DNA from: Streptomyces sp. NBC_00536 | Lineage (GTDB): Bacteria; Actinomycetota; Actinomycetes; Streptomycetales; Streptomycetaceae | Length of the DNA: 64,000 nt | NCBI RefSeq assembly: GCF_036346295.1 | Contig: NZ_CP107819.1 | Coordinates: forward strand, 6,882,001-6,946,000 | Direction of reading: 5' to 3' | Shown: positions 27,936-37,458 of the stretch, one piece after another | How the letters are laid out: every line of letters starts with the position of its first letter | Position numbering within the stretch: the first letter of the stretch is position 1 | The notes under the pieces: generated by a model | Databases searched by the model: none | What the model was told of the DNA's origin: nothing | The model's input: only the letters and a program-made list of their open reading frames with translations | Made by a program: the position numbers and the translations under genes

Positions 27936-28568
27936 ATGAAGCTCACCAAGCGGCTGCACTCCTGCGTCCAGGTCGAGAAGGACGGGCGCACGCTCGTCAT
28001 CGACCCGGGTGCCTTCAGCGAACCCGACGCGGGCCTCGGGGCGGACGTCCTGCTGGTCACCCACGAGCACCCCGACCACTTCGAGGAGGGCCGGCTGCGG
28101 GCCGCCCTCGACGCGAACCCCGAGGCCCGGCTGTGGACCCTGGCCAGCGTCGCCGAGCGGCTCGCGCCCGCCTACCCGGGGCGGGTCCACACCGTCGGCC
28201 ACGGGGACACCTTCACGGCCGCCGGTTTCGACGTACAGGTGCACGGCGAGCTGCACGCGGTGATCCACCCCGACATGCCCCGGGTCACCAATGTCGGCTA
28301 CCTCGTCGACGGATCGCTCTTCCACCCCGGGGACGCGCTGACCGTCCCCGGCGTCCCCGTCGACACCCTGCTGCTGCCGGTGCACGCCCCCTGGAACAAG
28401 GTCGCCGAGGTGATCGACTACGTCCGCGAGGTCAAGCCGCGCACCGCCATCGACATCCACGACGCCTACCTCGCCGACATCGCCCGGCCGATCTACGACC
28501 GCGCCCTCGACTCCCTCGGCGGCGCCCCGCACAGCCGCCTCACCGCCGGGGACAGCACGGACCTCTGA
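27936..28568 (+). CDS. MBL-fold metal-dependent hydrolase
   Basis: 210 residues with the metallo-beta-lactamase signature THEHPDH (near 43-49), a later HAVIHPD and HPGD, and HAPW. This is the UlaG-like/L-ascorbate-lactonase-like short branch found in Streptomyces, function unknown. A TAGCCT -10 box (27923-27928) lies seven bases before the ATG and there is no ribosome binding site, so the message is probably leaderless. Confidence 0.88.
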   Translation: MKLTKRLHSCVQVEKDGRTLVIDPGAFSEPDAGLGADVLLVTHEHPDHFEEGRLRAALDANPEARLWTLASVAERLAPAYPGRVHTVGHGDTFTAAGFDVQVHGELHAVIHPDMPRVTNVGYLVDGSLFHPGDALTVPGVPVDTLLLPVHAPWNKVAEVIDYVREVKPRTAIDIHDAYLADIARPIYDRALDSLGGAPHSRLTAGDSTDL

Positions 28569-28625
28569 GACGGACCTCCGAGCGCCCGACCGGTGGCTGT
28601 CGGTGGCGGGCGGTAGGTTACGGAC

Positions 28626-29405
28626 ATGCGTATCGCCACCTTCAACGTCAACTCGATCACCGCCCGGCTGCCCCGGCTGCTGGCCTGGCTGGAGTCCAGC
28701 GGCACCGACGTGCTCTGCGTCCAGGAGACCAAGTGCTCCGCCGAGCAGTTCCCGTACGCCGAGCTGCGCGAGCTGGGCTACGAGTCGGCCGTCAACGCCA
28801 CCGGGCGGTGGAACGGGGTGGCCCTGCTCTCCCGGGTCGGCCTGGAGGACGTGGTCACCGGGCTGCCCGGCGGCCCGGACTACGAGGGCGTGGCGGAGCC
28901 GCGCGCGATCTCCGCGACCTGCGGGGGAGTGCGCGTCTGGTCCGTCTATGTGCCCAACGGGCGCGAGGTGGAGCACGACCACTACGGCTACAAGCTGGAC
29001 TGGTTCCGCGCCCTGACCTCGGCCGTCGCCGAGGACGCGGCGGGCCCCCGTCCGTTCGCCGTGCTCGGCGACTTCAATGTGGCACCGACCGACGAGGACG
29101 TCTGGGACCCGGCCGTCTTCGAGGGCATGACCCACGTCACCCCCGCCGAGCGCGCCGCCCTGGAGTCCCTGCGCGCGGCCGGGCTCTCCGACGTGATGCC
29201 CCGCCCGCTCAAGTACGACCGCGCCTACACCTTCTGGGACTACCGGATGCTCGCGTTCCCGAAGAACAAGGGCATGCGCATCGACCTCGTGTACGGGAAC
29301 GCCCCCTTCGCCGCGGCCGTCAAGGACGCCTACGTCGACCGCGAGGAGCGCAAGGGCAAGGGCGCCTCGGACCACGCGCCGGTCGTCGTGGACCTCGACG
29401 TCTAG
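28626..29405 (+). CDS. xthA: Exodeoxyribonuclease III
   Basis: 259-residue AP endonuclease/3'-phosphatase of the exonuclease III family for base-excision repair. The motifs are FNVNSITARL, VQETKC (catalytic Glu), GDFNVAPTDEDVWD and SDHAPVVVDL (catalytic Asp-His). A TAGGTT -10 box (28614-28619) six bases before ATG, without a ribosome binding site, indicates a leaderless transcript. Confidence 0.94.
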   Translation: MRIATFNVNSITARLPRLLAWLESSGTDVLCVQETKCSAEQFPYAELRELGYESAVNATGRWNGVALLSRVGLEDVVTGLPGGPDYEGVAEPRAISATCGGVRVWSVYVPNGREVEHDHYGYKLDWFRALTSAVAEDAAGPRPFAVLGDFNVAPTDEDVWDPAVFEGMTHVTPAERAALESLRAAGLSDVMPRPLKYDRAYTFWDYRMLAFPKNKGMRIDLVYGNAPFAAAVKDAYVDREERKGKGASDHAPVVVDLDV

Positions 29406-29491
29406 CGGGTGTTTAGCCCACCGGGCCGGGATCGCACCGATCCAGGCGCGCCCTGTGGCCCCCGGCCGGTACGGGTGCCAGGCTGGTCGGT

Positions 29492-29932
29492 ATGAACATC
29501 CCCTTCCTGGACCACTGGCTGAACCGGCACGAGACCGAGCACGGCGAGGCCCTGGCCGCCGCCCTCGCGGACGATCCCGAGGGCGTGGGCGAGATGTTCG
29601 CGGAGTGCGAGATGCTGCGCGTCCAGGCACGGGCGGCGGGCCTCGAACTCGACGGCACACCGGCCTCGTTGGAGGCTCTGGACCAGTTGATGCCGCGCTG
29701 GCGGCGCGACCCCGAGGCCACGCCCTGGCTCGGCAACGACGCCGGCTTCTACCTCGGCACGGTGATCATCAAGACCCTGCCGGGCTGCGGCTGGCAGGTG
29801 TGGCCGAACGGCCAGCCGGTGATCCGGCTGGCCTCGGGCCGCGAGCTGAACGTGGTGGAGTCCGGGGTGTCCTGGGCGATGACCGGATCCCCCGAGCTGT
29901 CGCAGATCTACGCCGAGGCCTCCGAGGGCTGA
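29492..29932 (+). CDS. DUF6278-like protein
   Basis: 146-residue acidic cytoplasmic protein (MNIPFLDHWLNRHETEHGEA at the start, FYLGTVIIKTLPGCGWQVWP in the middle). I recognise it as the small Streptomyces family annotated DUF6278, from memory; function unknown. A CAGGCT box seven bases before the ATG suggests leaderless expression. It precedes the glutamate operon but is separated from it by 166 bp. Confidence 0.7.
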   Translation: MNIPFLDHWLNRHETEHGEALAAALADDPEGVGEMFAECEMLRVQARAAGLELDGTPASLEALDQLMPRWRRDPEATPWLGNDAGFYLGTVIIKTLPGCGWQVWPNGQPVIRLASGRELNVVESGVSWAMTGSPELSQIYAEASEG

Positions 29933-30098
29933 CCGGGACCCCGGCTCCGGCCCGGCCCCGGGCCCCACCCCGGCCCCACCCCTGCTCCAGTGACACTTAT
30001 GTCGCTTTTAGGCATGTCGAGCGTGTCGCGGTGAAGTCGCCCTCGCCGCTGGATAGTTTGCGCTGACTCGACACACCGACAAGTGGGCAGGGCAGCGT

Positions 30099-30842
<744 letters not shown>

Positions 30843-30851
30843 GGGGGCCCG

Positions 30852-31778
30852 GTGAACGCGACACGCACCGCGCGGCTGCCCGCCCGCGCCCTCGTCCTGG
30901 CCCTCGCCCTGCTGGGCGCGGTGAGCGGGTGCGGCAAATCCGGCAGCCCCCCGGTCAAGGGCCCGCAGCCCGAGGACCTGCCGGCCTACCGGGTGGACAG
31001 CGCCTTCAGCCTCCCCGGCTCGCGGAACTGGGAGAAGGCGAAGCGGCGCGGCCACCTGGTGGTCGGCGCCAAGGAGGACCAGCCGTACATGGGCGAGAAG
31101 GACCCCGCGAGCGGCCGCTACTCCGGCTTCGACATCGAGATCGCCAAGATGATGTCCGCCGCGCTCGGCTTCGACCCCAAGACGATCGAGTTCAAGACGA
31201 TCGCCTCGGCCAACCGCGAGACGGCCCTGCAGAACGGCCAGATCGACTACTACGTCGGCACGTACACGATCAACGACAACCGCAAGAAGCAGGTCGGCTT
31301 CGCCGGGCCCTACTTCATGGCGGGCCAGTCGCTCCTGGTCCGCCGCGGCGAGAAGGACATCAAGGGCCCGGCGGACCTCGCGGGCAAGAAGGTCTGCTCG
31401 GCCGCCGGCTCCACCCCCTACCAGCGCCTGCAGAAGGACTTCCCCCGGGCGGTGCTCGTCGCCTACGACACCTACTCCGTCTGCGTGGACAACCTGCTGA
31501 CCTACCAGGTCGACGCCGTCTCCACCGACGACTCGATCCTGCTGGGATACGCGGCCAAGGTGCCGGCCGAGCTGAAGGTCGTGGGCAAGCCCTTCTCCAA
31601 GGAGCCGTACGGCATCGGCGTCCCGCGCTCCGACAACGCGCTGCGCTTCGCCCTCGACGACGCCCTCGCCGCACACGAGAAGAACGGCGACTGGACCAAG
31701 GCGTACGACGCCACCCTCGGCCTGTCCGGGGTGCCCGCCCCGAAGCCGCCCGCCATCGACCGCTACCCCGCGAGCTGA
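30852..31778 (+). CDS. gluB: Glutamate ABC transporter substrate-binding lipoprotein
   Basis: 308 residues from GTG 30852, four bases after a GAGGGGG ribosome binding site. A signal peptide ends at an AVSGC lipobox. The SBP_bac_3 fold is seen in GFDIEIAKMMSAALGF, ANRETALQNGQIDYYVGTYT and GKKVCSAAGSTPYQRL. It captures glutamate outside the membrane. Confidence 0.93.
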   Translation: MNATRTARLPARALVLALALLGAVSGCGKSGSPPVKGPQPEDLPAYRVDSAFSLPGSRNWEKAKRRGHLVVGAKEDQPYMGEKDPASGRYSGFDIEIAKMMSAALGFDPKTIEFKTIASANRETALQNGQIDYYVGTYTINDNRKKQVGFAGPYFMAGQSLLVRRGEKDIKGPADLAGKKVCSAAGSTPYQRLQKDFPRAVLVAYDTYSVCVDNLLTYQVDAVSTDDSILLGYAAKVPAELKVVGKPFSKEPYGIGVPRSDNALRFALDDALAAHEKNGDWTKAYDATLGLSGVPAPKPPAIDRYPAS

Positions 31779-31794
31779 GAGGAGCCGTACCGGC

Positions 31795-32439
31795 ATGGAC
31801 GTACTGACCCAGAACTTCTCGCTCTACGGCAAGGGTTTCCTCGGCACGGTCGAACTGACCGTCTACGCCTCCCTCCTCGCCCTGGTCCTCGGCTTCGTCA
31901 TGGCCTCCTTCCGGGTCGCGCCGATCGGCTCGCTGCGGGTGCTCGGCACGGTCTGGGTGACCGTCCTGCGCAACACCCCGCTCACCCTGCTCTTCTTCGC
32001 CGTCCTGCTGGGCCTGCCCCGCTTCGGACTGGTCCTGCCCTTCCAGCTGTTCGCGGTCCTCGCGCTCGGCTGCTACACCTCCGCCTTCATCTGCGAGGCG
32101 CTGCGCTCGGGCATCAACACCGTGCCCAAGGGCCAGGGCGAGGCCGCCCGGAGCCTCGGCATGTCCTTCGGGCAGACGCTGGGCGCGGTGGTGCTGCCGC
32201 AGGCCTTCCGCTCGGTCATCCCGCCCGTCGGTTCCACGCTGATCGCCCTCGCGAAGAACTCGGCGATCGCGGGCGCCTTCAGCGTCACCGAGCTGCTGGG
32301 CACGTACAAGACGCTCAACGAGCTGGGCTACAGCATCATCTGGACCTTCGTCTGGATCGCCGTCGGCTACCTGATCATCACCCTGTCCATCAGTGCGCTC
32401 TTCAACGTGATGGAGAAGCGCTGGGGAGTCGCCCGATGA
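31795..32439 (+). CDS. gluC: Glutamate ABC transporter permease
   Basis: 214 residues, about five TM helices, with the HisM-type motif ALRSGINTVPKGQGEAARSL (the EAA loop contacting the ATPase). The stop overlaps the gluD start (ATGA). Confidence 0.93.
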   Translation: MDVLTQNFSLYGKGFLGTVELTVYASLLALVLGFVMASFRVAPIGSLRVLGTVWVTVLRNTPLTLLFFAVLLGLPRFGLVLPFQLFAVLALGCYTSAFICEALRSGINTVPKGQGEAARSLGMSFGQTLGAVVLPQAFRSVIPPVGSTLIALAKNSAIAGAFSVTELLGTYKTLNELGYSIIWTFVWIAVGYLIITLSISALFNVMEKRWGVAR

Positions 32440-33317
32440 CCGCACACGCGCTGCACGGGGACCTGGAGTCCACGGCGCTCTACGACATCCCGGGCCCGCT
32501 CGCCCAGCGCCGCCACTTCCTCTACGGGATGGCGTCGACCGCGGTGATCCTGGCCCTGCTCGGCTGGATCCTCTACCTGCTCTTCGACACCGACCAGTTC
32601 ACCGCCGCCAAGTGGAGCCCCTTCGAGTACGAGGGCATCCAGCGGCTGCTGCTCAAGGGGCTCGGCAACACCCTCAAGGCCTTCGCCTACGCGTCGGTGT
32701 TCTCGCTGGTCCTCGGCGCGGTCCTGGCCACGGGTCGGCTGTCCGTGCACCGGCCGGTGCGCTGGGCCGCGACGCTGTGCGTGGAGTTCTTCCGGGCCAT
32801 GCCGGTGCTGGTGATGATCTTCTTCATCTTCGTGGCGCTGAAGGTCCAGCCGCTGCCGGCGCTGGTGGCGGGACTGACCCTGTACAACGGCTCGGTGCTG
32901 GCCGAGGTCTTCCGTACGGGCATCAACTCGGTGGAACGCGGACAGCGGGAGGCGGCGTACGCCCTGGGCATGCGCAAGACCCAGGTGATGACCTTCGTAC
33001 TGGCACCGCAGGCGGTCCGGGCGATGCTGCCGACCATCATCAGCCAGCTCGTGGTGGCCCTCAAGGACACCTCGCTCGGCTACCTGATCACCTACGAGGA
33101 GTTCCTGCACGCGGGCAAGCTGATCGCCTCCAACCTCGACTACGACCTGCCCTTCATCCCGGTCGTGATGATCATCTCCCCGATCTACATCGGCATGTGC
33201 ATGCTGCTGTCCTGGTTCGCCACCTGGATGGCCCGGCGCCAGCGGCGCAACCCCAAGACCGAGGCCGCCCAGGTGGGCCCGGCCGAGCCGGGGACGCTGC
33301 TGCCGGGCGTGGGGTAG
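32436..33317 (+). CDS. gluD: Glutamate ABC transporter permease
   Basis: 293 residues, longer than GluC through an N-terminal cytoplasmic/TM extension; the EAA loop is VERGQREAAYALGM. It pairs with GluC to form the translocation pore. A basic tail (RRQRRNPKTEA) follows the last helix. It is the end of the operon; no strong hairpin is evident in 33318-33373. Confidence 0.93.
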   Translation: MTAHALHGDLESTALYDIPGPLAQRRHFLYGMASTAVILALLGWILYLLFDTDQFTAAKWSPFEYEGIQRLLLKGLGNTLKAFAYASVFSLVLGAVLATGRLSVHRPVRWAATLCVEFFRAMPVLVMIFFIFVALKVQPLPALVAGLTLYNGSVLAEVFRTGINSVERGQREAAYALGMRKTQVMTFVLAPQAVRAMLPTIISQLVVALKDTSLGYLITYEEFLHAGKLIASNLDYDLPFIPVVMIISPIYIGMCMLLSWFATWMARRQRRNPKTEAAQVGPAEPGTLLPGVG

Positions 33318-33373
33318 GCGGAGCCGGCCCCGGGGGACCCGAGAGAGCCACCCCGCCCGGCGGCAGCCGTGGA

Positions 33374-33475
33374 TCACTGCTCGCGCAGCGGCACCGAGAC
33401 GCAGGACGGATCGGTGCGCGGCGGGCAGAAGGTCAGCTGCGCGCCGGTGGGGTCGTGCTCGACGGGGAGCCCCGC
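33374..33475 (-). pseudogene. Coding-looking fragment without a start, in frame after the Ldt stop
   Basis: Directly after the L,D-transpeptidase stop (33476-33478), and in the same frame, 33 sense codons run to a TGA at 33374-33376 and read AGLPVEHDPTGAQLTFCPPR followed by TDPSCVSVPLREQ. All but one of the codons end in G or C, a strong coding signature in this genome, and two Cys and a sensible C-terminus are present, yet there is no upstream start after the Ldt stop. It is either the remnant of a gene whose 5' part was lost, or a former C-terminal extension of the transpeptidase cut off by a stop mutation. Confidence 0.45.
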
Positions 33476-34690
33476 TCAGCCGTGGAGCGCGCTCTTCTTC
33501 TGCCAGTCGGCCCAGCTCAGGTTCCACTCGCCGTAGCCGTTGCCGATGTCGGCCTGGCCCTTGGAGCCCTCGCCCACGACCTCGAACAGGTCGCCGACCT
33601 GGGCCTCCTTGTAGAAGGCGGCGGCGTTGGCGTCGCTCATCCCGACGCAGCCGGAACTGGTGTTGGCGCTGCCGAAGTTGGCGTTGTTCCACGGCGCGGC
33701 GTGCACGTACATGCCCGACCAGGTCAGCCGCATCGAGCTGTCGACGTCCTTGTCGTAGGCGTTGCCGAGGCCCACCGTCTCGGAGTTCATCCGGATGGTG
33801 CCCTCCTTGGACATCAGCACCATCTTCCCGGACCAGGAGGCCTTCTGGCCGCCCGGCGTACCGGCCGAGACCGGGATCGTCTTGACCACCTGGCCGTCCT
33901 CGGACACCGACATCTTCTTGGTGTCGAGGTCCACCGTCATCCGGCGGTCCTTGCCGATCTTGAACTCGGTGTTGTAGTCCTTGACGAAGTAACCGCCGCC
34001 CGAGTCGATGCCGTTCAGCTTCATCTCGACCTTCACGTCCGTGCCGGACTTCCAGTAGTCCTTGGGACGCCAGTCCACCCGGTCGTTGCCCGAGTAGTCC
34101 TTGAACCAGCCCCACGAACCCTCGGTGTTGTTCGAGGTGGTGACGTGCAGCTGCTTCTCGACCTCGGCCTTGTTCTTGACCGGGTTGTCGAAGACGATCG
34201 AGACCGGCTGGGCGATGCCCACGACCGGGTTGGCCTTGCCCGGGTTGATCGTGACCTTGTTCACCTTGTCGGCGGCGGTCGTCTTGAACTGGGTGGTCGC
34301 GCTCTGGCTCTCGGTGTTCTGCGCCTCGACCTTGTAGTCCTGGCCCGGCGAGGCGTTGCGCTCCGACGTCCAGCTCTTCCCGTCCTGGGATATCTGCCCG
34401 GCCAGCTCCCCGCCCTTGCCGTCGGTGACCTTGACCTGGGCCAACTTGCCGTCGGCGAGCGTCACCTTGACCGGCTCGCCCGCCTTCACCTGGTCGCCCG
34501 TCAGGTTCACGGAGATCGCCATCTCCGGCTTCTTCTTCTCGCCCTTACCGTCGCCCGTGCCGCCCGATCCGCCCGAGCAGGCGGTGAGGGCCGCGGCGGC
34601 CAGCAGCGCGGTGGCCGCCAGGGCGGCGCTCCGGCCGCGCGCTCCCGGGACCTGGCGACGCGACGATGCGGTACGGCGTGTGCGGATCAA
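33476..34690 (-). CDS. L,D-transpeptidase lipoprotein (YkuD)
   Basis: 404 residues. The start is a TTG (34688-34690), decided by a GGAGGG seven bases upstream. The signal peptide ends in a LTAC lipobox, then a Gly/Ser/Lys linker, two Ig-like domains (about 60-260; TINPGKANPVVGIAQPVSI marks the second) and a C-terminal YkuD domain. The catalytic region reads HAAPWN ... SSGCVGMSD: the Cys is present, but the usual Ser-His-Gly-Cys is Ser-Ser-Gly-Cys, as in some actinobacterial paralogues. It makes 3-3 crosslinks in peptidoglycan outside the membrane, which fits the femX and murJ genes nearby. Confidence 0.92.
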   Translation of the reverse strand: MIRTRRTASSRRQVPGARGRSAALAATALLAAAALTACSGGSGGTGDGKGEKKKPEMAISVNLTGDQVKAGEPVKVTLADGKLAQVKVTDGKGGELAGQISQDGKSWTSERNASPGQDYKVEAQNTESQSATTQFKTTAADKVNKVTINPGKANPVVGIAQPVSIVFDNPVKNKAEVEKQLHVTTSNNTEGSWGWFKDYSGNDRVDWRPKDYWKSGTDVKVEMKLNGIDSGGGYFVKDYNTEFKIGKDRRMTVDLDTKKMSVSEDGQVVKTIPVSAGTPGGQKASWSGKMVLMSKEGTIRMNSETVGLGNAYDKDVDSSMRLTWSGMYVHAAPWNNANFGSANTSSGCVGMSDANAAAFYKEAQVGDLFEVVGEGSKGQADIGNGYGEWNLSWADWQKKSALHG

Positions 34691-34901
34691 CGAAACCCCT
34701 CCGAAGTGATGATCGTTCGCAAAGAAAGAGCGAACAACGCGACTTTAGGTTGCGGTTTCCCGGAAAAAGATCGGCAATTCGGTTGTGACCTGTACCGCAG
34801 CGGAACAGTCATCATCCGGTCACGCTGGCCGCGCATTTCGGTCACGGGTCGCTGTGAGAGTCCTGTACATCCCCTTCGGACGCACAGGAAGGCCCCCCGC
34901 G

Positions 34902-35649
34902 ATGTGTGCGCTGCTCGTGACCAACACCCCGCAGGACCAACAGGATCGGCAGGACCGACAGAGCCGACAGGGCCAACAGGGCCGACAGGACCACACGGTG
35001 CGGAGCCTGACCATCACCGAATACCAGGGCTTCCTTTCCCGGCACCGGCGGGCCAGCTTTCTCCAGTACCCGTCCTGGGCCGGGGTGAAGGACCTTTGGC
35101 GTTCCGAAAGGGTCGGATGGCACTTGCCCGGCGGTGAACTCGCCGGCGCAGGGCTCCTCCTCCTGCGGCAATTCCCCGGCACCCGGAAATACTTCGCCTA
35201 CCTTCCGGAAGGCCCTGTCGCCGACTGGTCCGACCCCCACATCGACCGCCGGCTGAACCCCCTCATGCGCCACCTGCGCGCCGCCGGTGCCTTCTCCGTC
35301 CGGATCGGCCCCATCCCCGCCTACCGGCGCTGGGACGCGGCCGCCCTCAAGTCCGCCACCGAGCCCGACCGCGAGGTCTCCGACGTCCTGGCCACCGGGG
35401 TCGACCCGGTCGGCGCCGCCCTCGCCGACCGGCTGCGCACCCTCGGCTGGAAGCGTTGCGGCGGCGAATCCGACGGCGACGCCCAGCCGCGCCACGTCTT
35501 CCGGGTCCCGCTGGCGGGCCGCACCCTCGACGACGTGTGGTCGGGCCTGAACCCACCGCCGCGAGGTCCGCCCCAGCAACGCCCTGCAGTGGCGGATGCT
35601 CTGTGCCGCACATGCCCTCGGAGCGGACGAATACGACATGCGCGGGGTA
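34902..35649 (+). pseudogene. femX-like peptidyltransferase, 5' part of disrupted gene
   Basis: From ATG 34902 (AGGAAGG nine bases upstream) the frame encodes a Gln/Asp/Arg-rich lead (DQQDRQDRQSRQGQQGRQ) and then a FemABX-type sequence (ASFLQYPSWAGVKDLWRSE, RVPLAGRTLDDVWSGLN). At about 35553 the frame jumps: the FemX continuation REVRPSNALQWRML...DMRGV is present but in another frame (35563-35649), and about 100 expected residues between are missing, so an internal deletion occurred. The sequence then stops at a TnpB element. The intact enzyme would add amino acids to the lipid II bridge peptide. Confidence 0.85.
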
Positions 35650-37458
35650 GAGGGCTGTTGATTCTTTGGTCCACTCTTGTGAGTGATGGTTCATTTGGGT
35701 GGGTGTCGTTACGGTCGGGTGTGTGAATCTCAAGGCGTCCGTGAGGACGCGGGCGGGCAAGGCGCTGGAGGCGGTGGCCGGCGATGGCTGAGCCGGTCAG
35801 AAAGTTGCGTGCCATCGCTCCCTCGTTCGTGGCGCTCGGTCCGTCCGGTGTGGCGATACGCGGCCGTCTCAAGGGCCTGAGTGTGGAGGACGAGAGGGTT
35901 CTGTGGCTGGTCGGCGCACATCAGGGGGCTCTGGCTTCCCGTGACCTCAAGCAGCGTTGTGGGGACGGTCCTGATCATTCCGCTGATACGTGGGCGGTCC
36001 GTAAGCGGGGGCTGACCGCAGAGTCGTCGTCGCGGATCGCCGGGGCGATCACCAGGGCCAGTCACGATCAGTGGGCGCTCGCCCGCCGCTGCCAAGCCGC
36101 ATGCATCCAGAGCCTGGCTGCCGGCATCAAGACGCTGCGCCACCGTCTCGCCCTCCCGATCGGGGCGAAGGGCAACAAGCGGGCTGCGGGCGGATACCGG
36201 TCCAAGAGCGAGTGGTTCAACAAGTCACGGCGTCTGACCGCCCTGGAGGCCCGCCATGAAGCCGCTCTCGCCGACTGGCGGGCGGGCCGGGTCCGGGTGG
36301 TGCGGGGCGGGAAGCGGCTGGCGAACACCCGCCACCACCTGCCCGAAGCCCAGCTCACCGAGGAGCAGTGGCGTGCCCGCTGGGAAGCCGAACGCTGGTT
36401 CCTGGCCGCCGATGGCGAGTCCGGGAAACGGTTCGCGAACGAGACGATCCGCGTCACCCCCGACGGCGAGGTGTCGCTCAAACTGCCCGCCCCGCTCGCA
36501 CACCTCGCCAACAGCAACCACGGCCGGTACGTCCTGGCCTGCCGGATCGCGTTCGCGCATCGGGGCGTGGAATGGGCTGAGCGCATCAGAGCGAACCGGG
36601 CCGTGGCCTACCGCATCCACCTGGACGTCACACGCGGCCGCTGGTACCTGACCGCCTCCTGGCAACGCCCCCTCGTGCAGACGATCCCGCTCGCCACGGC
36701 CCGCGCGAACGGGATGGCCGGTGTCGACACCAACGCCGACCACTTCGCCGCCTACCGGCTCGACCCGCACGGCAACCCGATCGGTGATCCGCAGCGCTTC
36801 CCCTACGACCTGTCCGGATCGGCTGACCACCGTGACGCCCAGATCCGGCACGCCCTCACCCGGCTGCTGCACTGGGTGAAAAGCGTCGGGGTCAGGGCCA
36901 TCGCGATCGAAGGCCTTGACTTCAGCGCCGAGAAGACCCGTGAGAAGCACGGGAGGAGGAAACGGTTCCGGCAGCTGATCTCGGGTATCCCGACCGGCAA
37001 GCTGAAAGCGCGACTCACCTCGATGGCCGCTGAACACGGCCTCGCCGTCGTCGCGGTCGACCCGGCCTATACCTCCCAGTGGGGTGCCCGGCACTGGCAG
37101 AAACCGCTGGCCACCCCGCGCCGGAAGATGTCCCGTCACGATGCCGCCGGCATCGCGATCGGACGACGCGCCCTCGGACACCCGATCCGGCATGGGGTAT
37201 CCCCTGCTCGAAGGGCTTGGGGAGGGACGGCACCGCCCCCACACGACCAGAGCGATCGTGCGGGGCATCGGACCGCCCAGGCCGGACCAGGCACCCGCAG
37301 GCGTGACGGAAACCGCCCACCCGCAACGGACCACGTTCCCAGAGACGTGCCGCCGAGCGGGAAGAGAAAGCGGAGACCCAGTGCATCCAAAACCGTTCGG
37401 GATGCGCCCAGCACGCACCGGTGGGTCCAAGACCCACTCCTGCACACTGGCTAGGAAC
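35650..37458 (+). mobile_element. Solitary TnpB element (IS200/IS605- or IS607-like) inserted in femX
   Basis: About 1.8 kb of sequence separates femX codons DMRGV (ending 35649) from PSTLDP (from 37463). GGTA occurs at both junctions (35646-35649 and 37459-37462), so one copy is either a duplication or an end motif and the exact ends may shift by four bases. Near the left end a CACTC-TTGT-GAGTG hairpin (35672-35685), and near the right end a GTGGGTC-CAA-GACCCAC hairpin (37421-37437), resemble the subterminal hairpins of such elements. There is one TnpB gene and no TnpA transposase, so it depends on a transposase elsewhere. Confidence 0.75.
35784..37454 (+). CDS. tnpB: TnpB-family RNA-guided endonuclease-like protein
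   Basis: 556 residues. The RuvC catalytic triad is intact: Asp315 in GVDTNAD, Glu376 in AIEGLDFS, Asp453 in SRHDAAGIA. DPAYTSQWG (426-434) marks the usual TnpB segment, but the Cys-x-x-Cys pairs expected between it and RuvC-III are absent, leaving only about 20 residues. After about 470 the sequence becomes Pro/Arg/Gly-rich and non-globular, and it overlaps the probable guide-RNA region. The start at ATG 35784 is tentative; a 22-codon frame (35723-35791) overlaps it by eight bases. Known TnpBs cut DNA guided by an RNA from the element's end; that this one is active is inference. Confidence 0.8.
   Translation: MAEPVRKLRAIAPSFVALGPSGVAIRGRLKGLSVEDERVLWLVGAHQGALASRDLKQRCGDGPDHSADTWAVRKRGLTAESSSRIAGAITRASHDQWALARRCQAACIQSLAAGIKTLRHRLALPIGAKGNKRAAGGYRSKSEWFNKSRRLTALEARHEAALADWRAGRVRVVRGGKRLANTRHHLPEAQLTEEQWRARWEAERWFLAADGESGKRFANETIRVTPDGEVSLKLPAPLAHLANSNHGRYVLACRIAFAHRGVEWAERIRANRAVAYRIHLDVTRGRWYLTASWQRPLVQTIPLATARANGMAGVDTNADHFAAYRLDPHGNPIGDPQRFPYDLSGSADHRDAQIRHALTRLLHWVKSVGVRAIAIEGLDFSAEKTREKHGRRKRFRQLISGIPTGKLKARLTSMAAEHGLAVVAVDPAYTSQWGARHWQKPLATPRRKMSRHDAAGIAIGRRALGHPIRHGVSPARRAWGGTAPPPHDQSDRAGHRTAQAGPGTRRRDGNRPPATDHVPRDVPPSGKRKRRPSASKTVRDAPSTHRWVQDPLLHTG

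Noticed and set aside
35723..35791. 22-codon frame before tnpB as a TnpA remnant
   Set aside because: Too short and without HUH or serine-recombinase motifs; may be chance or a leader.
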